From the NCBI GenBank assembly GCA_017632935.1, contig JAGBQJ010000040.1, forward strand, positions 36,377 to 100,376: 64,000 bases of DNA. The letters run 5' to 3'. Positions 34,850 through 47,033 of the stretch are shown here, piece by piece. Positions within the stretch are counted from its first letter, which is position 1. Every line of letters starts with the position of its first letter. The notes beneath the pieces were generated by a model. It saw only the letters and a program-made list of their open reading frames with translations, ran no database searches and was not told the origin of the DNA. This DNA comes from Bacteroidales bacterium (GTDB taxonomy: Bacteria; Bacteroidota; Bacteroidia; Bacteroidales; F082). A program made the translations under genes and the position numbers.

Positions 34850-36664
34850 ATGCAGAATATCAGAAATATAGCAATCATTGCACACGTTGACCATGGTAAG
34901 ACCACCCTCGTGGACCGCATCCTGTACCAGTCGCAACTGTTCAAGGAATCGGACGAAGCCCCTGGCCAACTCATTCTCGACAACAACGACCTCGAACGCG
35001 AACGCGGCATCACCATCCTTTCGAAGAATGTGTCCGTTCGTTATAAAGATGTCAAAATCAATATTATCGACACTCCCGGCCACGCCGACTTTGGCGGCGA
35101 GGTGGAGCGTGTGCTCAACATGGCCGACGGCGTGCTGCTGCTCGTTGACGCCTTTGAAGGCCCCATGCCGCAAACCCGTTTCGTGCTGCAAAAGGCCATC
35201 GAGCTGGGCTTGAAGCCCATCGTGGTCATCAACAAGGTGGACAAACCCAACTGCCGTCCCGACGAGGTGCAAGAGGCCGTTTTCGACCTGATGTTCAACC
35301 TCGGCGCGACCGAAGACCAACTGGACTTCCCGACAGTCTACGGTTCCTCGAAACAAGGTTGGATGTCAGACCACTGGAACAACGTCACCGACAACGTCTC
35401 CTACCTCTTGGACGTCATCATTGACACCATTCCGCCTGCGAAGTTCGAGGAAGGCACACCTCAGATGTTGATTACCTCGTTGGATTACAGCTCTTATGTG
35501 GGTCGTATCGCCGTGGGACGTCTGAAACGCGGCACCCTACAAGCCGGACAGAACGTCTCGCTGGTGAAACGCGACGGCTCCGTGACCAAGTCGACCATCA
35601 AGGAGCTCTACACCTTTGAAGGTCTGGGCAAGGAACGCACCAAGAAGCCTGTCGAGGCCGGTGACATCATCGCATTAATGGGCATCGATGATTTCGAAAT
35701 TGGCGACACCGTGGCCGACTACGAGAACCCCGAGCCGCTGCCGCCCATCCACGTGGACGAGCCCACGATGAGCATGTTGTTCACCATCAACAACTCGCCC
35801 TTCTTCGGCAAGGAAGGCAAATATGTCACCTCACGCCACCTGCGTGAACGCCTTTATAAGGAGACCGAGAAGAACCTTGCCTTGAAGGTCGAGGACACCG
35901 ACTCACCAGACTCATTAATGGTCTACGGCCGTGGCATCCTGCACCTCAGCATCCTTGTCGAGACTATGCGCCGCGAGGGTTATGAGTTCCAACTCGGTCA
36001 GCCCAAAGTCATCGTGAAATACATCGACGACGTGAAATGTGAGCCTATCGAATGCCTCACCGTGCTGGTGCCCGAGGACTTCTCAGGTCGTGTCATTGAG
36101 CAGGTCAGCGCTCGCAAAGGTGAAATGACCCAGATGGAGCCTAAGGGCGACCGTATGTGCCTCGACTTCGACATCCCGTCACGCGGACTCATCGGCTTAA
36201 GAAACACGCTGTTGACCGTCACCGAGGGTGAAGCCATCGTCTCGCACCGCTTCAAGGGCTATGAGCCATGGAAGGGCGAGATGCCTACCCGCAACACTGG
36301 CGCCTTGATCTCGATGGAGACAGGCCAAGCCATCCCCTATGCCATCTGGAAACTTCAGGACCGTGGCACCTTCTTTGTCAACCCGAACGAGGACGTCTAT
36401 GCCGGCGAGGTCATCGGCGAGAACACCCGTTCGAATGACATCGTCATCAACGTCTGCAAGACCAAGCACCTCACCAACGTGCGTGCCTCTGGCAGCGACG
36501 AGGCCATCCGCCTCATCCCGCCTGTACGTTTCTCGTTGGAGGAATACATGGAATACATCCGCGACGACGAGTATCTTGAGGTCACGCCCAAGAGCTTGCG
36601 TCTGCGCAAGATCATCCTCGACGAGCTGGAGCGCAAACGCGCCTCACGACGCGGGGAGGAATGA
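34850..36664 (+). CDS. typA: Ribosome-associated GTPase BipA/TypA
   Basis: A 604-residue translational GTPase that binds the 70S ribosome and aids 50S assembly under stress. G1 is [10 protein letters not shown] (residues 9-18), G2 region [15 protein letters not shown]3 [12 protein letters not shown]4 [15 protein letters not shown]-like domains II, III and V and the BipA-specific C-terminal domain (to RASRRGEE) follow. The length is typical. A TATTTTTG box lies at 34810-34817 and an intrinsic terminator follows the gene. Confidence 0.97.
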   Translation: MQNIRNIAIIAHVDHGKTTLVDRILYQSQLFKESDEAPGQLILDNNDLERERGITILSKNVSVRYKDVKINIIDTPGHADFGGEVERVLNMADGVLLLVDAFEGPMPQTRFVLQKAIELGLKPIVVINKVDKPNCRPDEVQEAVFDLMFNLGATEDQLDFPTVYGSSKQGWMSDHWNNVTDNVSYLLDVIIDTIPPAKFEEGTPQMLITSLDYSSYVGRIAVGRLKRGTLQAGQNVSLVKRDGSVTKSTIKELYTFEGLGKERTKKPVEAGDIIALMGIDDFEIGDTVADYENPEPLPPIHVDEPTMSMLFTINNSPFFGKEGKYVTSRHLRERLYKETEKNLALKVEDTDSPDSLMVYGRGILHLSILVETMRREGYEFQLGQPKVIVKYIDDVKCEPIECLTVLVPEDFSGRVIEQVSARKGEMTQMEPKGDRMCLDFDIPSRGLIGLRNTLLTVTEGEAIVSHRFKGYEPWKGEMPTRNTGALISMETGQAIPYAIWKLQDRGTFFVNPNEDVYAGEVIGENTRSNDIVINVCKTKHLTNVRASGSDEAIRLIPPVRFSLEEYMEYIRDDEYLEVTPKSLRLRKIILDELERKRASRRGEE

Positions 36665-36681
36665 CACAAAAAATATTTCCT

Positions 36682-36712
36682 AAAAGTCGGGCATCATGTC
36701 CGACTTTTTTTG
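36682..36712 (+). terminator. Intrinsic terminator after typA
   Basis: Stem AAAAGTCGG (36682-36690) with CCGACTTTT (36700-36708), a 9-nt loop, and a run of seven T. Confidence 0.85.
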
Positions 36713-36804
36713 TATTATTGCACTTTGTAGAAAATGGGCAAAACGAGGGCCGTTCCTCGTTTTAGAATTATTTTTATAGTATTGAAATTCAAAAATTTAA
36801 GAAT

Positions 36805-37395
36805 ATGTCAACGTTCAAGAAAACCCTTATCATCCTGTTCGTCACGATGGGATTGGCCTCGTGTGATATTCTCACCCAAGTGGCTCAAATGGCTAACTTT
36901 GCCAATTGCAAATTTAACTTCGACAGCGTCGACAATATCCAAATGCTCGGCGTCAACCTGAGCAAAGGCATGTCGAAAAGCGACCTCAACGCCGCCCAAC
37001 TGCTCTCTTTAGCTAATGCCCTTGCCACAAGAAAGTTGCCCGTGACCTTCAACGTCAACGTGGGCGTCAATAATCCCAACGCCACTCCTGCCTCGATGAC
37101 CAAAATGGATTACGTCGTCAGCCTCAACGGCAAGGAAGTCGTCAGCACCAGTTTGAATAAAAGCATCAGCGTAGGCGCCAACTCCAGTAGTGTGGTATCG
37201 ATTCCCATCACCACCGACTTGTTCCAGCTTTTCAGCGGTGAGTCGGCCGATGCCATACTCAACCTGGCTTTCAAACTGGCCGGTGCCAGCAGCGATCCTG
37301 TCAACGTGGGCCTGAAGGTCAAGCCTTATGTCAGCATCAACGGGCAGCAACTCGCCTACCCCGATTTCATCTCCATGAACAAAGTGTTGAATTAA
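36805..37395 (+). CDS. LEA type 2-like lipoprotein
   Basis: A 196-residue lipoprotein: signal MSTFKKTLIILFVTMGLASC with lipobox Cys20. The mature part resembles the LEA14/WHy immunoglobulin-like fold: a beta-rich chain with VTFNVNVGVNNPNATPASMT and a following MDYVVSLNGKEV. Such domains occur in Bacteroidota envelope proteins of unknown role. It is followed 15 nt later by a one-TM membrane protein, so the two probably form an operon. Confidence 0.75.
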   Translation: MSTFKKTLIILFVTMGLASCDILTQVAQMANFANCKFNFDSVDNIQMLGVNLSKGMSKSDLNAAQLLSLANALATRKLPVTFNVNVGVNNPNATPASMTKMDYVVSLNGKEVVSTSLNKSISVGANSSSVVSIPITTDLFQLFSGESADAILNLAFKLAGASSDPVNVGLKVKPYVSINGQQLAYPDFISMNKVLN

Positions 37396-37410
37396 TCCAA
37401 GCAAAACGAA

Positions 37411-38196
37411 ATGGAGTATAAGGAAAGGCACTTCAGCATCGACCCTGGAAAGGGAAAGAAAATGGACGGTTGTCCCTACTCTACTTTCGAGGACGGACGC
37501 GATGTGAAGGAGTTTATCATCCCTCCGAAAGGCTATAGTTTCAAAGGTTTCCGCTTCGATCCTGACGCCAAAAACCAAATCTACGACGGCAGACTCATCG
37601 CAGAATTCGAAAAAGTGTCATTCAACGACATCTTGAGATCGAATCTGTGGAAGTTCATTCTCGCTTTGGGTATCATCGCCATCATTACGGTGGTGGTTAT
37701 CTTGGCACTCAACGTTTTCAACAAGCCCGCTAAGCCCGTCAAGATTCCAGAGCCCGCTGTGGTTGTGAACGACACGACAGACGAAAAAACCGAGCCTGTA
37801 CAAACCATCGAGACGAAAGACACTATCGCCTCTACCAATGACACCGTTAAACCTAACGATAAAGACGATGAGGTCATCCTCGACCTGAACGCCAAGAAGG
37901 ACACGGTACAAGAAGCGCCGCAACCTGTGGCCGAAGACCCCAACGTGAAATTCAAGGAGGACTTCTGGACGTTGATTCACGAGCGCACCATCAGGATGGA
38001 TCCCTACGACAACCTCTACAAGGAAAACAAGAACAAGGCGGAAGGCGAAGAGTATGAGTATCTGAGACTTACCATCCTAAAAGACTACAATTCCTTCAAG
38101 GCTTGGTCGGGCAAACTACATCAGATTCCCGCCGCCGACTTGGAGTCCATCAACACCATCAAGGACTTAAAGAACAAGCTCTACGAAATTGAATAA
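37411..38196 (+). CDS. Single-pass membrane protein of unknown function
   Basis: A 261-residue protein with one transmembrane helix at about residues 80-103 (KFILALGIIAIITVVVILAL). The N-terminal 79 residues are probably cytoplasmic (KGYSFKGFRFDPDAKNQIYD). A Pro/Thr/Asp-rich linker (about 105-175) and a helical C-terminal domain (about 176-261) are outside. I do not recognise the family. It sits between the LEA-like lipoprotein and gcvP, 22 nt from the latter. Confidence 0.7.
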   Translation: MEYKERHFSIDPGKGKKMDGCPYSTFEDGRDVKEFIIPPKGYSFKGFRFDPDAKNQIYDGRLIAEFEKVSFNDILRSNLWKFILALGIIAIITVVVILALNVFNKPAKPVKIPEPAVVVNDTTDEKTEPVQTIETKDTIASTNDTVKPNDKDDEVILDLNAKKDTVQEAPQPVAEDPNVKFKEDFWTLIHERTIRMDPYDNLYKENKNKAEGEEYEYLRLTILKDYNSFKAWSGKLHQIPAADLESINTIKDLKNKLYEIE

Positions 38197-38218
38197 CAAC
38201 AATTTAAATTAATCAAAT

Positions 38219-41083
<2,865 letters not shown>

Positions 41084-41111
41084 TTTGGTTCACGCAAAAC
41101 TCGCTGGATGA

Positions 41112-41145
41112 AAAAAAATCGCAACCTTCGGGTTGCGATTTTTTT
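41112..41145. terminator. Strong terminator after gcvP
   Basis: Perfect stem AAAAAAATCGCAACC and GGTTGCGATTTTTTT around a TTCG tetraloop. It works on both strands and lies between the convergent gcvP and lipoprotein genes. Confidence 0.92.
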
Positions 41146-41184
41146 ATCCATTCAAATGCTCTAAACAGAATACTTAGACTGTGT

Positions 41185-41208
41185 AGAGGCGGTGCTAGCA
41201 CTGCCTCT
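41185..41208. repeat. Short palindrome, family D copy 1
   Basis: AGAGGCGGTGC TA GCACTGCCTCT, two 11-bp arms with one G-T wobble. It resembles the GTAGAGACGGTGC-type palindrome at 41985-42012 and lies between the gcvP terminator and the lipoprotein stop. Confidence 0.6.
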
Positions 41209-41227
41209 TAAACTAGAAAAATCAACT

Positions 41228-41692
41228 TTAATTTCTGTTGACACGGGGTTTGGTTTCGTCCCACGAGCCATCGGCAGCGGTGCTGAAACCGTCGAAGGCG
41301 ATGGTATCGGGAGAGAGGAAGCCTTGCGCATCAAAGTAATAGAGCTTGTCATCAGGGCCCAATGCCCAGACACGACAGCGCATCATGTCATCGTCGAGGC
41401 GACGATAGACGACGTGGCCATCAGAAAGCGTGTCGAAGACACCGTTGTGGAGGACGTATGTGGCAGGCGTGTAGCCCGGCGTGGCGGCAAGGCTGTCAGG
41501 GTTGCGAATTTTGAGCCCCATCGTCACGAAGGCGCCACCATCCATACCGGTGTGGGCCATTTGATCTTCGTAAGCCTCGTCGGGAGTGAGCCATGGATCG
41601 CCATCGACAGGCGGCTTAGGTTGCCAAAGGCCGCAAGACGTGAGCAAACCAAGACCGATGACCAGCAGAAAATTTTTTTTGAATTTTTTCAT
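41228..41692 (-). CDS. Small lipoprotein of unknown function
   Basis: A 154-residue protein with signal MKKFKKNFLLVIGLGLLTSC (lipobox Cys20). The mature chain is acidic and Asp/Pro-rich (PPVDGDPWLTPDEAYEDQMA) with a possible small beta domain (YVLHNGVFDTLSDGHVVYRR). I do not recognise a family. It is monocistronic, with A/T-rich intergenic sequence upstream. Confidence 0.65.
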   Translation of the reverse strand: MKKFKKNFLLVIGLGLLTSCGLWQPKPPVDGDPWLTPDEAYEDQMAHTGMDGGAFVTMGLKIRNPDSLAATPGYTPATYVLHNGVFDTLSDGHVVYRRLDDDMMRCRVWALGPDDKLYYFDAQGFLSPDTIAFDGFSTAADGSWDETKPRVNRN

Positions 41693-41948
41693 TGTTTGAT
41701 ATTTTTAAGTTTTTTGCTATTGTAGTCAAGTACAAAGTTGTAATCACTGGAGACTGTTGCCTTCCCAATCGTAAACAAAAACCATACCCCTGCTGTTACA
41801 GTAACACACAATTCGATTTTGTTTTTGCAAATATAAATAAAATATTGTTATTCCAATTTATTATAAAAGTAAATTTCAATAAATTATGATGACAATTCCT
41901 AAACAAAGGCTCTTTTTTGGTAAAACACATCATTTGGGGAACACAAAA

Positions 41949-42118
41949 GTTCACGCAGAAATCGCAGATTCGACGTAGTCAATTGTAGAGACGGTGCATG
42001 TATCGTCTCTACCAAACCAAAACAAAAAAAAAACGCAACCAAACGGTTGCATTTTTTTTGTTTATATGTCAGTGCATTAACTTCGTTGAATCTGCGAGTT
42101 CTGCGAGTTCTGCGTGAG
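41949..42118. repeat. Nested inverted-repeat element, family D copy 2
   Basis: The outer arms are TTCACGCAGAAATCGCAGAT at the left and ATCTGCGAGTTCTGCGAGTT plus CTGCGTGA at the right. The left arm continues into GATTCGACGTAGTCAAT (41967-41983), one mismatch from the family A core. Inside is GTAGAGACG...CGTCTCTAC (41985-42012, 9-bp arms) and a terminator hairpin. Confidence 0.65.
42024..42059 (-). terminator. Terminator after yidC
   Basis: Stem GCAACC (42035-42040) and GGTTGC (42045-42050) with an AAAC loop, flanked by a long A-run and T-run, so it is usable in both directions. It lies about 70 nt past the yidC stop. Confidence 0.75.
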
Positions 42119-42130
42119 ACAAACTTAACT

Positions 42131-44065
42131 TTAACGTCTCTGCTGTTGCTGCAGCTTAGCCTGCTGTTTCTGGGCCTCTTCGAGACGTTTCATGAAACCT
42201 GATTTCTTCTGCGGCTTCTTCTTGTTCTTCTCGATGGTGGCACGTACCTTATCCTCATTGATCATCTTGCGGAAGATAAACATCTGAATGAAGGTGATAA
42301 TATTGACCAACATGTAGTAGTAGCTCAAACCAGCCGAATAGTTGTTGAAGATGGCGAAGAACATGATGGGCATCAGATACATCATCCACTTCATTGGTTT
42401 CATCTGCGGGTTGCTCGAATAATCCATCTGCTTGTTGTTCACATAAGTGTAGATGAGCGTGGTGATGGTCATCAGGATGGTGAACAGGCTAAGGTGGTCC
42501 ATGCCAAGGAACTTGGGAAACTCCACGATGCTATCGTAGGTCGAGAGGTCATCAGCCCACAGGAAAGGTTGTTGACGCAACTCGATACTGGCTGGGAAGA
42601 AACGGAAGATGGCTATAAGGATGGGGAACTGCAGCAAGGCGGGCAAGCATCCCGAGGCGGGGCTCACGCCAGCCTGACGTTGCAGGTTCAGCACGGCCTG
42701 TTGCTTCTTCATAGCATCCTCCTGCTTGGGATATTTCTCGTTGATGGCTTCCATCTCGGGCTTCAGCACACGTGTAATGGCCGACGATTTGTACGATTTG
42801 AATGCCAAGGGGAACAATAAGGTTTTGATGAGGATGGTCAAGATAAGGATGACGATACCATAGTTCCATTTCTCGCCAATGGGCTTAAGCCAATTAAACA
42901 CTTCGATGACACCATAGTTGATCCATCGGATCAGGAAAAAGTTACCAAGGTTGATTTGGCGTTGCAGGTCAAGACCATAGATCTTCAAGGTCTTGAAGTG
43001 GTTGGGGCCGAAATAGAGTTGCATCGGGATGGTGTTGGTCTCGGCTTCGACATTGTAAGGCACTGAGATGTTGGTTGCCATCGACTTAAGATAGCGAGGG
43101 TTCTCAGCTTTGGTGCGGGTCTTCACGGTCATCTTTGCGTTGAGGAACTCCTCCTTGGCCACGATGACGTTGCAGAAAAAGCGCTGCTTGAAGGAGATCC
43201 ATTTCAGCTTGTTGTTGACGGTCTCGTCGTCGTCTTTGTTCACGTCGAGGTGCTCCACCTTCTTGTCGGAGAGCGAGCGGTAGTACACCGACTCATCTGC
43301 GAAACGGTCGTTGCTCTTTTCCTGTTTCATCAGGTCGACTGCCCAATCAAGACTGAGGTAATCGGCATTGTCAGCGATGATGTCTTTCAAGCCGACGGTG
43401 CGGATGTCGAAGTCGAGCATATAGTTGTCGTAACGGATGGTGTATACATATTCAATGTACTTCGCAGGGTCTTGAGTGAGCAGACGCATGGCGAAGGTAA
43501 CGCTGTCGCCTTCAGCCACGGTGATGTCACCTCCCGTGTAAGGCTTACCATTCATGTAAGGTTGAAAGTAGAACTGCGAGGTGTTGATGACACGGTTTTG
43601 GGCCAGGAATGAAAGGTCGAACTTTGACGTGGCCGTGTCGAAAGAGATCAGCTGCAGCGAGTCATAAGTCAGGTAATCCTTCAGTTCCACCTGTTTCAAA
43701 AAACCGCCTTTGCTGCTGAGCGTCAGCTTTTGCAGTTTGTTCTCAATTGTCCAGAGCTGTTCCTCACCTTCTGCAGACGCGGCAAAGACACCAAATTTTT
43801 CCGTTAATTCATTAGCTTGCTTTAACGCTAGCGCGGCCGAGTCCAATTCAGTCGTTGCAGTTGTATCAGCCAGTTGCACCGTGACTTCAGTCTCGCGTTG
43901 TTCGAGTTGACGGAGCGAGTCCCGTTCCCTATTGACGCGATTAATGGAGTCTTGCACCTGTTGCCGTTTGGCCAGTTCCTCCTTCGACGGCGACATGAAA
44001 TACATCCAGCCGAAGAGGATGGCAGCGATGAGGGCAAAACCAATGAGTGTGTACTTATTTTTCAT
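42131..44065 (-). CDS. yidC: Membrane protein insertase YidC
   Basis: A 644-residue YidC/Oxa1 insertase of Gram-negative form. It has an N-terminal membrane anchor (LIGFALIAAILFGWMYFM), a large periplasmic beta-sandwich domain (about 90-370) and the conserved five-TM insertase core (from about 385). The core includes NYGIVILILTILIKTLLFPL with the following LAFKSYKSSA, and VSPASGCLPALLQFPILIAI. The tail is Lys/Gln-rich, as expected for ribosome binding. It inserts membrane proteins with or without SecYEG. Confidence 0.97.
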   Translation of the reverse strand: MKNKYTLIGFALIAAILFGWMYFMSPSKEELAKRQQVQDSINRVNRERDSLRQLEQRETEVTVQLADTTATTELDSAALALKQANELTEKFGVFAASAEGEEQLWTIENKLQKLTLSSKGGFLKQVELKDYLTYDSLQLISFDTATSKFDLSFLAQNRVINTSQFYFQPYMNGKPYTGGDITVAEGDSVTFAMRLLTQDPAKYIEYVYTIRYDNYMLDFDIRTVGLKDIIADNADYLSLDWAVDLMKQEKSNDRFADESVYYRSLSDKKVEHLDVNKDDDETVNNKLKWISFKQRFFCNVIVAKEEFLNAKMTVKTRTKAENPRYLKSMATNISVPYNVEAETNTIPMQLYFGPNHFKTLKIYGLDLQRQINLGNFFLIRWINYGVIEVFNWLKPIGEKWNYGIVILILTILIKTLLFPLAFKSYKSSAITRVLKPEMEAINEKYPKQEDAMKKQQAVLNLQRQAGVSPASGCLPALLQFPILIAIFRFFPASIELRQQPFLWADDLSTYDSIVEFPKFLGMDHLSLFTILMTITTLIYTYVNNKQMDYSSNPQMKPMKWMMYLMPIMFFAIFNNYSAGLSYYYMLVNIITFIQMFIFRKMINEDKVRATIEKNKKKPQKKSGFMKRLEEAQKQQAKLQQQQRR

Positions 44066-44106
44066 TATTCAATGGTATTTTTCAAAATGAGCGGCAAAAA
44101 TACAAA

Positions 44107-44132
44107 AAAAAGTGTCCCGAAGGACACTTTTT
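44107..44132 (-). terminator. Terminator after the GAPDH gene
   Basis: Perfect stem AAAAAGTGTCC and GGACACTTTTT with a CGAA loop, between the GAPDH stop and the yidC start. Confidence 0.85.
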
Positions 44133-44169
44133 CGTTTAACAGTTCCACTTTTTCAGTGAAAGTACAGCA

Positions 44170-45624
44170 TCAATAGTATCTGTAGCTCTTCACCTGGCCG
44201 ATGTGGCGGGCAAGGCGGACCACCTGGTTGCTGTAGCCGAACTCGTTGTCGTACCACAGATACAGGATCACAGTCTTGCCGTCTTCGCTCACCTTGGTGG
44301 CTGGCGCATCGAAGATGCAGGCGCAGCTGTCGCCGATGCCATCGCTCGAGACGAACTCGGTGTTGCTGCTGAAGCGGATCTGCTCGATGAGGTTGCCCTC
44401 AAGGCAGGCCAGACGGAAGGCCTCGTTGACCTCCTCCACCGAAGTGGCTTTCTCGACATCGAGGGCGAGGACAGCTAACGACACGTCAGGCGTAGGCACA
44501 CGCACAGCGTTGCTCGTCAGTTTACCCTTCAGCTCGGGGATAGCCTTGGCAGCGGCCTTGCCAGCACCCGTCTCGGTGATAACCATGTTCAACGGGGCCG
44601 AACGACCACGACGCTCTTTCTTGTGGTAGTTATCCAGCAGGTTCTGGTCGTTGGTGTAGCTGTGGATGGTCTCGATGTGGCCCTTCACGATGCCGAAGTT
44701 CTTCAGCATGACCTCCAGACCAGGAACGATGGCGTTGGTGGTGCAAGAAGCAGCTGAGAAGACGGTCTCATTGTCAAGGTCGAGTGTGTCTTGGTTGACG
44801 CCATACACCACATTCGGGATGTCGCCCTTACCAGGAGCGGTGAGCAGCACCTTGGCCACGCCCTTGGCTTGCAGGTGACGCGACAAGGACTCTCTGTCAC
44901 GGAAGGCACCCGTGTTGTCGATAAGCAAAGCATCATGGATGCCATATTCCGTATAATCGAGGTCCTCAGGATTCTTGCTTTCAAGGAAGAGGATCTTTTG
45001 ACCATTGACCATCATGGCGTTTTCACCCGGGATGGGCGTGCAGACGCCATGGAAGTAACGGTGCACCGAGTCGGTACGGAACAGGTTGATACGCTTCAAG
45101 ATGTCCTCAGGTGAGTTCTTGCGGGTGACGATGGCACGCACACGCAAGGCATCGCCTCTGCCAGCCATCTCTGTCATCTCACGGCAGAGGATACGGCCGA
45201 TACGACCGAAACCGTAAAGGATGACATCCTGCACCTTATTGCTGCGCGGGTTGGCATCGATGATGTAGCTGAGCTTGTCGCGCACAAAAGCGGTCACGTT
45301 GTTATTGTACTTCTCCTTCTCATCCGTCCACTCGGAATTGAGACGGCCAAGGTCGATACGGGCGGGAGCCAGATTCTCGGCAAGAAGGGCCTTGGCGATG
45401 AGCAAGGAATCCTGCACACGGACGGGCTTGTGCAACACATTCTCGGCACGGAGGTGCTTGTTCAAGATCTTACCCGAACCACGGTTGACCAACAGCGAGC
45501 GCAACATAATGAGCTCCACTGACTTGTCGTACCACAGTCTACCGACGATGTTGATGAGTTCATTGGCGGCTTTTTCGTTTTCATTCCAAGCCTTCAAAGA
45601 GGTTTCAAAATTGTCGTTGTTCAT
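44170..45624 (-). CDS. gap: Glyceraldehyde-3-phosphate dehydrogenase, long form
   Basis: A 484-residue GAPDH, about 150 residues longer than the classical enzyme because of an N-terminal helical extension (residues 1 to about 130). The NAD-binding start is DVILYGFGRIGRILCREM. The catalytic Cys294 is in SAASCTTNAI, and the C-terminal YLWYDNEFGYSNQVVRLARH is standard. This long class is known from Bacteroidota and some proteobacteria. It oxidises G3P to 1,3-bisphosphoglycerate or runs in reverse. It has a clean promoter and terminator of its own. The role of the extension is not clear. Confidence 0.93.
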   Translation of the reverse strand: MNNDNFETSLKAWNENEKAANELINIVGRLWYDKSVELIMLRSLLVNRGSGKILNKHLRAENVLHKPVRVQDSLLIAKALLAENLAPARIDLGRLNSEWTDEKEKYNNNVTAFVRDKLSYIIDANPRSNKVQDVILYGFGRIGRILCREMTEMAGRGDALRVRAIVTRKNSPEDILKRINLFRTDSVHRYFHGVCTPIPGENAMMVNGQKILFLESKNPEDLDYTEYGIHDALLIDNTGAFRDRESLSRHLQAKGVAKVLLTAPGKGDIPNVVYGVNQDTLDLDNETVFSAASCTTNAIVPGLEVMLKNFGIVKGHIETIHSYTNDQNLLDNYHKKERRGRSAPLNMVITETGAGKAAAKAIPELKGKLTSNAVRVPTPDVSLAVLALDVEKATSVEEVNEAFRLACLEGNLIEQIRFSSNTEFVSSDGIGDSCACIFDAPATKVSEDGKTVILYLWYDNEFGYSNQVVRLARHIGQVKSYRYY

Positions 45625-45680
45625 AATTGTTGTTTTAATACTATAATGAGGTTAATTGTGTGTTTATGTTAGATTTTTGG

Positions 45681-45711
45681 CAAAGTTAGGGATTATTTTA
45701 ATCCAAACAAA
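45681..45711 (-). promoter_or_regulatory. GAPDH promoter, consensus Bacteroidota type
   Basis: On the minus strand TTTG (complement of 45708-45711), a 19-nt spacer and TAACTTTG (complement of 45681-45688), about 57 nt upstream of the start codon. Spacing and both boxes match consensus. The divergent cysteine desulfidase-like gene has TATTTTTG at 45731-45738. Confidence 0.8.
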
Positions 45712-45757
45712 TGAAAAGGACTTTTTTTTGTATTTTTGCCGAAAAATAAAACATTCA

Positions 45758-47029
45758 ATGGAGAAAAGCGATTGTTTGTACAATGCCTACTTGAGTATCC
45801 TTAAGGAAGAACTCGTGCCCGCCATGGGCTGCACCGAACCCATCTGTTTGGCCTATGCCGCCGCAAAAGCCCACGAAATCCTCGGCACCATGCCGAAACG
45901 CGTGGAGATCAAAGCCAGCGGCAACATCATCAAGAACGTGAAGAGCGTCATCGTGCCCAACACCAAGGGCATGAAAGGCTTGAAAGCCTCCGTGGCCGCA
46001 GGCATCGTAGCTGGCAATCCCAAGAAAGCCCTTGAGGTCATCGCCGAGGTCACGCCCGAACAGAAAAAGGAAATCGCTGACTTCTTGGACAGCACATTGA
46101 TGACCATCGTGCCCCTCAACGTCATCGCCCAACTTGACGTAACGGTCACCTTATATACAGAGGAACACTCTGCCAGCGTACGCATTGCAGGCTTCCACAC
46201 CAACATCGTCCACATGGAAAAGGACGACCAAGTGCTGTTCGATTCGGGCTATGCCGAGACGGGCGCCACGAAGCTCACCGACCGCAGCTGCCTCAGCATG
46301 AAGGACATCTACGACTTCGCCAACACTGTCAACATCGAAGACCTCAAGCCCATCATCAAGCCGCAGATGGAATGCAACAAAGCCATCTCGCAGGAAGGTC
46401 TGAAAAACAACTGGGGCGCCAACATCGGCAGCACTATCCTCAGCTTCGGCACCGACGTGAGAATCAAAGCCCGTGCATGGGCCGCGGCGGGTTCAGACGC
46501 CCGCATGAGCGGCTGTGAGATGCCCGTCATCATCAACTCGGGCAGCGGCAACCAAGGCATGACGGTCAGTCTGCCTATCCTCGCCTACGCCGAGGAATAC
46601 GGCATCGACGAGGAACGCACAATACGTGCCGTGTCACTGTCCAACCTTGTCGCCATCCACCAAAAGACGGGCATTGGACGTCTCTCGGCCTATTGCGGTG
46701 CCGTCAGTGCAGGCTGCGCCTCGGGCTGCGGCATCGCCTACCTCCTCAATGAGCCGTTGAACATCATCGAACACACCCTCGAGAACGCCTTGGGCATGGC
46801 TGCAGGCATCGTCTGCGATGGTGCCAAGCCCTCCTGTGCCGGCAAGATCGCCCTCTCTGTGGAGGCGGGCATCCTCGGCTACGAGATGAGCAAACAAGGC
46901 TGCAACCTCCTCGGAGGTGATGGCATCATCGGCAAAGACGTTGAAGAGACCATCGACCACATCGGCTGCCTCGGTCGTTTAGGCATGAAGGAGACCGACG
47001 TGGAGATCCTTAAGATTATGGTGGAATAA
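45758..47029 (+). CDS. L-cysteine desulfidase / UPF0597 (CyuA-like)
   Basis: A 423-residue protein from the ATG at 45758 (MEKSDCLYNAYLSILKEELV); the longer frame runs through the promoter. It belongs to the serine dehydratase-alpha/UPF0597 family: VPAMGCTEPICLAYAAAKAH near the start, NSGSGNQGMTVSLPILAYAE in the middle, and the Cys-containing SAGCASGCGIAYLL and GIVCDGAKPSCAGKIAL near the end, which fit an Fe-S site. Members degrade L-cysteine to pyruvate, ammonia and sulfide; E. coli CyuA (YhaM) is the model. It is convergent with the threonine aldolase gene, with 4 nt between stops. Confidence 0.88.
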   Translation: MEKSDCLYNAYLSILKEELVPAMGCTEPICLAYAAAKAHEILGTMPKRVEIKASGNIIKNVKSVIVPNTKGMKGLKASVAAGIVAGNPKKALEVIAEVTPEQKKEIADFLDSTLMTIVPLNVIAQLDVTVTLYTEEHSASVRIAGFHTNIVHMEKDDQVLFDSGYAETGATKLTDRSCLSMKDIYDFANTVNIEDLKPIIKPQMECNKAISQEGLKNNWGANIGSTILSFGTDVRIKARAWAAAGSDARMSGCEMPVIINSGSGNQGMTVSLPILAYAEEYGIDEERTIRAVSLSNLVAIHQKTGIGRLSAYCGAVSAGCASGCGIAYLLNEPLNIIEHTLENALGMAAGIVCDGAKPSCAGKIALSVEAGILGYEMSKQGCNLLGGDGIIGKDVEETIDHIGCLGRLGMKETDVEILKIMVE

Positions 47030-47033
47030 GGAA

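Larger units (their letters stand above)
41693..42130. other. Gene-free stretch between lipoprotein and yidC
   Basis: About 440 nt. The first 250 are A/T-rich and contain the lipoprotein's upstream region. The rest holds the nested repeat element at 41949-42118 and the yidC terminator. I see no coding frame of credible composition. Confidence 0.6.
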
